DNA of 7,817 nucleotides from Acidilobaceae archaeon (GTDB taxonomy: Archaea; Thermoproteota; Thermoprotei_A; Sulfolobales; Acidilobaceae), in assembly GCA_027081695.1 (NCBI GenBank), contig JALWJI010000008.1:1-7817 (forward strand), in the 5' to 3' direction. Position numbers and translations under genes: made by a program. The notes beneath the pieces are model-generated. The model made no database searches and was not told the DNA's origin. It was given only the letters and a program-made list of their open reading frames with translations. Positions 1 through 5,145 of the stretch are shown in pieces (position 1 is the stretch's first letter; every line of letters starts with the position of its first letter).

Positions 1-60
1 CCAGGTATAGACTATCAAGAGATCATTATTCGTTAGCACGTCTCTAATCTCGTTTATCAA
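1..60 (-). CDS. N-terminal fragment of an unidentified protein (3' part outside window)
   Basis: An open frame runs off the left edge and only about 20 residues are visible (MINEIRDVLTNNDLLIVYTW), too few to name a family. I chose the TTG at 60-58 because a near-perfect archaeal Shine-Dalgarno, GAGGTGA at 75-69, lies 8 bases upstream. An in-frame GTG at 72-70 is possible, but it sits inside that site. The frame is closed upstream by a stop at 84-82. The gene follows the glycosylase on the same strand after 109 bases. That gap is long enough for its own promoter, so co-transcription is uncertain. The function is unknown. Confidence 0.55.
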   Translation of the reverse strand, partial: MINEIRDVLTNNDLLIVYTW

Positions 61-68
61 TGTGGGCT

Positions 69-75
69 TCACCTC
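69..75 (-). promoter_or_regulatory. Shine-Dalgarno site of the left-edge gene
   Basis: On the minus strand the bases read GAGGTGA, complementary to the archaeal 16S rRNA 3' end. The site lies 8 bases before TTG at 60-58. It decides the start, because the competing GTG lies within the site itself. Confidence 0.6.
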
Positions 76-112
76 GTTCCATTATACTATACTATCGTCA
101 TAGACTGCAATA

Positions 113-123
113 TTCGATAAAAC
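113..123 (-). promoter_or_regulatory. Weak candidate TATA box for the left-edge gene
   Basis: The minus strand reads GTTTTATCGAA here. A start site about 25 bases downstream would fall near 90-95 and give a leader of about 30 bases that contains the GAGGTGA site. The match to the archaeal BRE/TATA consensus is only partial. The rest of the 61-169 gap is AT-rich with no clear gene. Confidence 0.25.
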
Positions 124-169
124 AAAATGGGCCCATTCATTAATCTTTAATGCTACTGAATATATTATA

Positions 170-745
170 TCATCTTGGTAATACAATGTCTGTGGATTTT
201 TTACAACCTTGTATAATACGCCGATATATATTTCTAGGAATAAAGAAACGCAACCTCGCATCTAGATCCTTTCTTAACCCGACTCTTTTTGTTGCTTTAA
301 CCATGCGTGGTTCTACTCTAAAATTATCCGATATAATACATGCTTTCTCACAGATTCCCAGCCTTGTACCGTTTAGTTCCCTAGTTATAGCATAGTATCC
401 AGAAACTATGCCTGGACCTGTGAGGTAGTTTTCAAAGCATTTCCCCACGGCAACTCTCCTGATAAACACGAGACCTCTCCGGGTCTTGCCGGCTACTATA
501 TTCAGCATCCAGTATCCATGCACGGGGTAGAGAAATATTTGGCCTGGTTCTAGTGCGTTTATGTCTTTTTGCTTTACATATCTGTGAGAATGACAGGCGG
601 GATCGTTCAATACGCAATATACTTCAAGATCTACTATTCTTCCAGGCCTACCGTTTATCACTAGTATTTTTCCGAGCAAATTATACGCTGCTTTCAATGG
701 ATTTAAACGAACGAGATCCTCGAGGTTATAGTCTTGCATTACCAT
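170..745 (-). CDS. Alkyladenine/3-methyladenine DNA glycosylase (MPG/AAG family)
   Basis: Predicted monofunctional base-excision repair enzyme that flips out alkylated or deaminated purines and cuts the N-glycosidic bond. With the ATG at 745 the protein has 191 residues, close to the family length of about 200. Family landmarks appear in order: A-x2-LLGK-x-LV near the N-terminus, then RIVDLEVY, where E41 and Y43 match human AAG E125 and Y127. H52 matches H136, Y73 matches Y159, N82 matches N169 and R96 matches R182. A GPG turn follows, and then a C-terminal RVGL...LRFFI segment. The loop that usually reads T-PRN-x2-MF is replaced and about two residues shorter. A TTG at 799 would add 18 aromatic-rich residues (41 versus 23 residues before LLGK), lacks a Shine-Dalgarno and goes beyond usual family N-termini, so I prefer ATG 745; ATG 739 is also possible. 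It diverges from the membrane-protein operon. Family call confident, exact substrate not. Confidence 0.82.
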   Translation of the reverse strand: MVMQDYNLEDLVRLNPLKAAYNLLGKILVINGRPGRIVDLEVYCVLNDPACHSHRYVKQKDINALEPGQIFLYPVHGYWMLNIVAGKTRRGLVFIRRVAVGKCFENYLTGPGIVSGYYAITRELNGTRLGICEKACIISDNFRVEPRMVKATKRVGLRKDLDARLRFFIPRNIYRRIIQGCKKSTDIVLPR

Positions 746-772
746 ACCCACACTATACTTTTTCCACCAGTG

Positions 773-783
773 AAAATAATATT
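773..783. promoter_or_regulatory. AT-rich box, candidate TATA element(s) for both divergent genes
   Basis: The plus strand reads GAAAATAATATT around 772-783, a BRE-like GAAAA followed by an AT box. Its centre is about 40 bases before the TTG at 819, predicting a short leader. On the minus strand the same bases read AATATTATTTT, about 34 bases before the glycosylase ATG at 745, which would fit a nearly leaderless transcript. Both readings are inferred from spacing only. Confidence 0.35.
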
Positions 784-798
784 CGAAAAACTCCGACA

Positions 799-812
799 AT
801 CAATATATTGAT
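799..812. promoter_or_regulatory. Perfect 14-base palindrome in the divergent promoter region, possible operator
   Basis: The bases ATCAATATATTGAT read identically on both strands. The site lies 6 bases before the TTG start of the membrane-protein gene and 53 bases upstream of the preferred glycosylase start. Small dimeric archaeal regulators bind palindromes of this size. AT-rich palindromes also arise by chance, and its central ATATAT could equally act as a TATA element for the glycosylase. Confidence 0.35.
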
Positions 813-818
813 CGAGAA

Positions 819-3461
819 TTGAATAGGGCCCTGGAAAAAACAAAAAGCAGCAACCTCTACAGAACATTTACAATAGTAGTAGCCTGGATTCTAGCTTTAA
901 ATCTGCTAGTTTTCTCATTCTATATGTTCTTTTATCATGGTAGCTACTATTATATAGGGGATTACGGTGGATACTCTCTTTATAGATTTCATCCCTATGA
1001 AGGATTAGTTATCCCTAGTCTCCTTCTCTTGGCATTATCAGTATCTCTATATATGGCGATTCCATATATTGGAAGAAAATCGACCATATTATTATTGGTT
1101 GTAACGATTTTTCTCCTCATAGCGTATATTTTCATTGTCTTCGATTATTCTCAGAGCATAAAGGCTGTTCTCTTATTTTACGGTGGTAAAACCGATAGCT
1201 ATGTTCTACAGTATGCGGCAGCTGAAGCCATTCTCAACGGCAAGAATCCATATACAATGAATTTCTCCTCTGTATTAAAAGAATCTATCGATAGCGGCGT
1301 GCTTCCGATCTCTAAAGTTACCTATGTATATGAGCCTGGTACGACTAGGTATGCTGGCTCCGAGATTATCGGGTTTGTAGATAGATTTGATTATCCTGCG
1401 ATGGCAGCATTGTACTATATACCAGCTATTCTACTAGGAATAAGCGGAGTATACTGGGACGCGATCATTATCGGCCTGGCACTAGCAATAGTGTATCTTA
1501 AGGCAGATACTCCCATTCGACATCTTATTCTAGCATTATTCGCTGCAGGAGCATTCTCGTTCTTTGGAATCATGTATCTTGGAAGTCCTCATGCTGGATG
1601 GGTTGCTCCATTAATGGTAGCATTGGCATATTCCTCGAACCCTATTGTCTCCGGAATATTGCTAAGTCTATCTTCCTCGTATAGGGAGACGGCCGTAATT
1701 TTCTCGGCCTTCTTCGCTGTATACGTTCTAAGGAAATATGGGTGGCACCGGTTTACGCGTTTTTCAGCAAGTTACGTTGCGACTGGTCTTATAGTTAATC
1801 TCCCGTTTTTCTTACTGGATCCTCACGCCTTTATCCATAATATAATGTTACCTGCATCATATAATCTCTATCCAGAGGGCTTTGGACTGAGCTCTTTGCA
1901 CTATATTGGTATATCAATAGACAAGAAGTTATCCATGATCTTGTTTGTCGCCTCCTTCATAATACTACTAATAATATCATATGTTTACTTCTCAAAGGTT
2001 GAAACAATAATATTCACTTTTCCGAGCCTAGTCTTTTTACTCTATTACAGACCTATGACCGTGTATTACGAATACTTCTTTGTAATAAACGCAATGTACC
2101 TTGTGCTATCCTCTAAACCAGAACATCCAGAAATAAACATGAAGCTACTTAGGTACAGTAGATGGCTAGCCTACACGGTTGTCGCCGCATCAATCCTCTC
2201 TATATTCACTGTTTACATGGGTTCGCCTCGAGATATACAAAGATACATTACAACGATACCCAAGCCATTGATCTATAGTGTCGTGTTTGCTGGTGCCTAT
2301 ATCTTCACGTTATTCATAGCATACTCGTTCTCTGCACGACGAATACCCATAAGGTCATTTAAACTTGACAGCATGAGAGGCGCAAAGATTACCATTTCAA
2401 TACTAATATTCAGCCTATTCGTGGCGTTCCTGGGACAATACCTGTTCCCCATAGTCCGGATCCTGGTATACACTCCATACTATGTAGATACCGACTCCGC
2501 GGTCACGGGTCTAAGTGGAGCGACTATACTAAACTTTAAGAACCCCTATCATGCAGACTACTCTGAAGACCTAATAGAATTGTTGAAGGAAGGAAAAATA
2601 GGAGCCTTCTTCGGATTCTATAACTATACTAGGAACTATCCGATAGCACCACACGCAGATCTCTATCTATACGGGAGAATAGCATATACTGGTTCTAATT
2701 GGGTACCGGTCTCGTGGAAAACAGGGATCGTTCTTATCGATCCGCTCCTATCATTTATAGTCAACGATAGTTATTTAGTAAGAGGATTATCCTACTTCAT
2801 TCTGCTCATGGGGCAGTTTTTATTCCTGAGAGCACTGCTCAGGCTCGCAGGCGATGAGACCGAGAAACTCATAATAATGACTGTATACTCGTCGATCTTT
2901 ATACCAGTATTGTTATTCCCGTATACGTCTCCGCTTTTCGCATTAGAGGCTGGTCTCCTCTTGTTGATCGGAAGTGTTATACTAGGAAGCAGGTTATCGC
3001 AATTATCGGCGTTCTTCGTCGGTGTTGGATCAGTAATCTCGTCGTTTAATTTAGCTGGATTGGCCGCGTTACTCTTGTCAACTGAAAGATCCGATAAAAG
3101 AGCTCTCTCTTATATTGGTTTTGGCCTCCTTTCCATGACTATTTTATCAATTGTGCTAGGTGGTGAAAGAGTATTCGCAGCATTTGGATCCATCATTGAT
3201 AAGGGCGTGAGCGCTTCTCACGTATTGTTCCCCATTGGCCTGCTAGGCCCAATAATAGTACCTTTGAAGATCTTAACATTACTAATGTCTTTGCTTGTTG
3301 GAATGATACTCTGTGCTTCTCGATCTAGGATTATTTATGGATGCCTATTCATTGCTTTCACTACTCTTATGATCACATTGCCTCTTTGGAGGTTTGAGCA
3401 TCTCACATTTATTTTATCTTTGTATGTTGTAGTATCATCTATACGAAGGATGATAGAATGA
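819..3461 (+). CDS. Large polytopic membrane protein with two GT-C-like glycosyltransferase modules
   Basis: 880 residues, mostly hydrophobic helices, perhaps about 20. The TTG start is the only one that keeps the first helix (residues 16-38): the frame closes upstream at 777 and the next start codon is at residue 36. Further helices lie near 60-80 and 87-109. An outside loop follows, with TDS at 125-127, KNPY at 142-145 and FDYPAM at 190-195. After more helices comes an NLPFFLLDP segment at 327-335. The Asp, NPY and YP pattern recalls lipid-sugar-dependent GT-C enzymes such as GT87, where an Asp in the first outer loop is catalytic. A second copy follows: TDS at 558-560 and KNPY at 574-577, then a matching helix series that lacks YP. 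Surface-glycan or lipid-linked sugar transfer is inferred; acceptor and donor are unknown. The gene ends in ATGA, overlapping the phosphatase start. An integral membrane protein of unknown function remains possible. Confidence 0.78.
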   Translation: MNRALEKTKSSNLYRTFTIVVAWILALNLLVFSFYMFFYHGSYYYIGDYGGYSLYRFHPYEGLVIPSLLLLALSVSLYMAIPYIGRKSTILLLVVTIFLLIAYIFIVFDYSQSIKAVLLFYGGKTDSYVLQYAAAEAILNGKNPYTMNFSSVLKESIDSGVLPISKVTYVYEPGTTRYAGSEIIGFVDRFDYPAMAALYYIPAILLGISGVYWDAIIIGLALAIVYLKADTPIRHLILALFAAGAFSFFGIMYLGSPHAGWVAPLMVALAYSSNPIVSGILLSLSSSYRETAVIFSAFFAVYVLRKYGWHRFTRFSASYVATGLIVNLPFFLLDPHAFIHNIMLPASYNLYPEGFGLSSLHYIGISIDKKLSMILFVASFIILLIISYVYFSKVETIIFTFPSLVFLLYYRPMTVYYEYFFVINAMYLVLSSKPEHPEINMKLLRYSRWLAYTVVAASILSIFTVYMGSPRDIQRYITTIPKPLIYSVVFAGAYIFTLFIAYSFSARRIPIRSFKLDSMRGAKITISILIFSLFVAFLGQYLFPIVRILVYTPYYVDTDSAVTGLSGATILNFKNPYHADYSEDLIELLKEGKIGAFFGFYNYTRNYPIAPHADLYLYGRIAYTGSNWVPVSWKTGIVLIDPLLSFIVNDSYLVRGLSYFILLMGQFLFLRALLRLAGDETEKLIIMTVYSSIFIPVLLFPYTSPLFALEAGLLLLIGSVILGSRLSQLSAFFVGVGSVISSFNLAGLAALLLSTERSDKRALSYIGFGLLSMTILSIVLGGERVFAAFGSIIDKGVSASHVLFPIGLLGPIIVPLKILTLLMSLLVGMILCASRSRIIYGCLFIAFTTLMITLPLWRFEHLTFILSLYVVVSSIRRMIE
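3448..3454 (+). promoter_or_regulatory. Shine-Dalgarno-like site within the end of the membrane-protein gene
   Basis: GGATGAT lies just before the ATG at 3458-3460 and partly matches the archaeal GGAGGTGAT consensus. Together with the ATGA stop/start overlap, it supports coupled translation of the phosphatase. Confidence 0.4.
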
Positions 3462-4339
3462 GCTGGCAGAGTCTTTATGATACTGCCATAGGGAAACTAG
3501 ACAATTATAGTGGAAGAATAAGAGTTGAATGTAATAGATTCGCAGTTCTCGGAGACACTCACGGATATTTGTCCGTATCTAGGTGGTTTATCGACTCGTT
3601 CTTAGACGAGTACGAGTGTATATTCTTTTTAGGAGATTATGTTGATAGGGGACCTAAGGGGGTCGAGAACCTCGATTATATCCTTGAGACGTTCGTATCG
3701 TCGGAGAAGGTATTCGTCCTGAGAGGCAATCATGAAGATCTCAGAATGAATAGATACTATGGTTTTCTGTCCCAGGCACTTTCTAGAGGAGACATTTATC
3801 TAGAGAAGCTAAAAATGCTTTATAGAAAACTACCCCTTTTCGCCGTAGTCAACAACGAACTCTTCCTTGTACATGGCGGTATTCCGTGTAGATCATGCCG
3901 CAATACTCCGGAACCTCCACTCACAGTTATGGAAATCGAAGAAAGGCTCAGAAGCATGTTTAACTCAGGAGAGGATCCCTTAAACGACAGAATCCTGTTC
4001 CAACTACTCTGGAATGACCCTGACTTATTTCTCGAATGGTATGCGCCTAACATAAGGGGTGAAGGCACTTATCTCTACGGGAGGGAAGCCTGGAAGGCGT
4101 TTCTGCTAAGCAATTATTTTAGGATGATAATTAGAGCTCATGAAAGAGTTAACGGTGTCGTCATTTATACGTCTTCTATGAGGAGCATTGACCATCCAGC
4201 TAATTGTATCGATAAAAGCGAATTAAATATGGGAGTACTAACTGTATTCTCGAGCCTATACCACGGAGCTGATGCGGGAGCAGTTCTTGTCGAGAAAGAC
4301 AAAATATGCTTCAAGTACTTTTCTCCACGATCAAGCTAG
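3458..4339 (+). CDS. PPP-family serine/threonine protein phosphatase (archaeal PP1-like)
   Basis: Cytosolic metallo-phosphatase of 293 residues, with no signal peptide or membrane helix, predicted to remove phosphate from Ser/Thr residues using two metal ions. All PPP signatures are present in order: GDTHG (D33, H35), GDYVDRG (59-65, metal-bridging D60), RGNHE (89-93, N91 and general-acid H92), VHGG (metal ligand H139), LWNDP near 184-188, NIRGEGTYLYG at 198-208 and RAHE (metal ligand H228). The length and uninterrupted motif set suggest an active enzyme. Diadenosine tetraphosphatase-like activity within the same superfamily cannot be excluded. The ATG at 3458 overlaps the stop of the membrane-protein gene as ATGA, with GGATGAT just upstream. 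The pair forms an operon, so regulation of the membrane protein or its pathway by dephosphorylation is possible but unproven. A C-x2-C pair at 144-147 is unusual. Confidence 0.93.
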   Translation: MSWQSLYDTAIGKLDNYSGRIRVECNRFAVLGDTHGYLSVSRWFIDSFLDEYECIFFLGDYVDRGPKGVENLDYILETFVSSEKVFVLRGNHEDLRMNRYYGFLSQALSRGDIYLEKLKMLYRKLPLFAVVNNELFLVHGGIPCRSCRNTPEPPLTVMEIEERLRSMFNSGEDPLNDRILFQLLWNDPDLFLEWYAPNIRGEGTYLYGREAWKAFLLSNYFRMIIRAHERVNGVVIYTSSMRSIDHPANCIDKSELNMGVLTVFSSLYHGADAGAVLVEKDKICFKYFSPRSS

Positions 4340-4350
4340 TCTTTAAGCAA

Positions 4351-5145
4351 CTAACTCTCTATACATAGATCCGAATCAAATCTAAGAGACGTCAGGCTCT
4401 CTGCTACTATAACACCGTTGAGCTTTCTGGGCGGATTCTTAGTCACGCCTGTTAAGACTAGTATCGAGTCGAGCCCGTTTTCCTGCGCCATAGCTATGTC
4501 CGTGTCTATTCTGTCTCCTATAACAACGACCTCATTTCTTAGAAAACGAATCTTTCCTAGAGCCAGTTCAAGTATCCACTTGTTCGGTTTTCCTGCATCG
4601 ACAACCGGTCTCTTTCCAGTACTGGTCTCGAGCAGTGAAACAATAGAGCCTGCACCAGGCACGGTTCCCTCTACGTCTGGATAACTTGTATCTCTATTAG
4701 TAGCTACAAACAATGATCCATTCACTATGGCCTTATGTGCTGCGGCGAGCTTTCTATAAGTCAAGTTCCTATCTAATCCCACTACTACGGCGTCAGCGGA
4801 CATCCAATTATCTGATGTCAAAACTGTATGTCCCGCCATCGTTAATTCAGCTACTAGACCTTCCTCGCCTACTACTAGTGTTTTAGATCCCGGCTTAGTT
4901 TTTCTTAGCCACTCCGCTGCCGAGTATCCGCTGGTTATAATCTGGTCTGGTGATATTTCATTCTCCAGTATTTGTGACAGTTTCAGCGCATATTCCTTTC
5001 TCGTTCTAGTGCTGTTATTTGTGAGAAAAACTAGCTGTGTGGTTTCTAGTATGGATTTCAATGCTTCGACGTTTTCTTCTATTATTTTACTTGATCTCCA
5101 GACTACGCCGTCAAGATCTACTATCGCGGCTTTGTAACACTTCAT
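4351..5145 (-). CDS. HAD-IIA (NagD/phosphoglycolate phosphatase-like) sugar-phosphatase
   Basis: Soluble haloacid-dehalogenase hydrolase of 264 residues, predicted to dephosphorylate a small phosphometabolite through an aspartyl-phosphate intermediate. Motif I is DLDGVVW (nucleophile D10, acid/base D12), motif II TNNS (42-45), motif III the GKP lysine K185, and motif IV GDRIDTDI (D210 and D215, Mg2+ binding). The segment between motifs II and III is the C2 cap. It carries the NagD-type pattern ATNRD at 147-151, with P155 and a PGAG at 162-165. Substrate is not readable; p-nitrophenylphosphatase, phosphoglycolate phosphatase and nucleotidase roles are all known in the family. I chose ATG at 5145-5143, which overlaps the alaS stop as ATGA and has GGGG six bases upstream. 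A GTG at 5157 would add four residues. It is the second gene of the alaS operon and probably depends on its transcription. Confidence 0.9.
   Translation of the reverse strand: MKCYKAAIVDLDGVVWRSSKIIEENVEALKSILETTQLVFLTNNSTRTRKEYALKLSQILENEISPDQIITSGYSAAEWLRKTKPGSKTLVVGEEGLVAELTMAGHTVLTSDNWMSADAVVVGLDRNLTYRKLAAAHKAIVNGSLFVATNRDTSYPDVEGTVPGAGSIVSLLETSTGKRPVVDAGKPNKWILELALGKIRFLRNEVVVIGDRIDTDIAMAQENGLDSILVLTGVTKNPPRKLNGVIVAESLTSLRFDSDLCIES

Noticed and set aside
83..95. Short TATAC tandem repeat
   Set aside because: Only about two and a half units, too short to be a meaningful repeat; it may simply be AT-rich promoter sequence.
126..137. Perfect 12-base palindrome AATGGGCCCATT in the gap left of the glycosylase gene
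   Set aside because: It is short, isolated and at no telling distance from a promoter or start; it could be chance. I see no poly-T after it that would make it a terminator.
150..395. Plus-strand open frame of 81 codons
   Set aside because: It lies antisense to the glycosylase gene, whose conserved family motifs explain the sequence; its own translation shows no recognisable pattern.
553..822. Plus-strand open frame of 89 codons across the glycosylase start
   Set aside because: It is mostly antisense to the MPG-family gene, overlaps the membrane-protein start and shows no domain-like sequence.
3446..3490. Possible C/D box small RNA across the operon junction (ATGATA-like boxes)
   Set aside because: The boxes do not match RUGAUGA and CUGA at the needed spacing, and coding function explains the sequence.
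3820..4068. Minus-strand open frame of 82 codons
   Set aside because: It is antisense to the conserved PPP phosphatase and is serine-rich in the way of a shadow frame.
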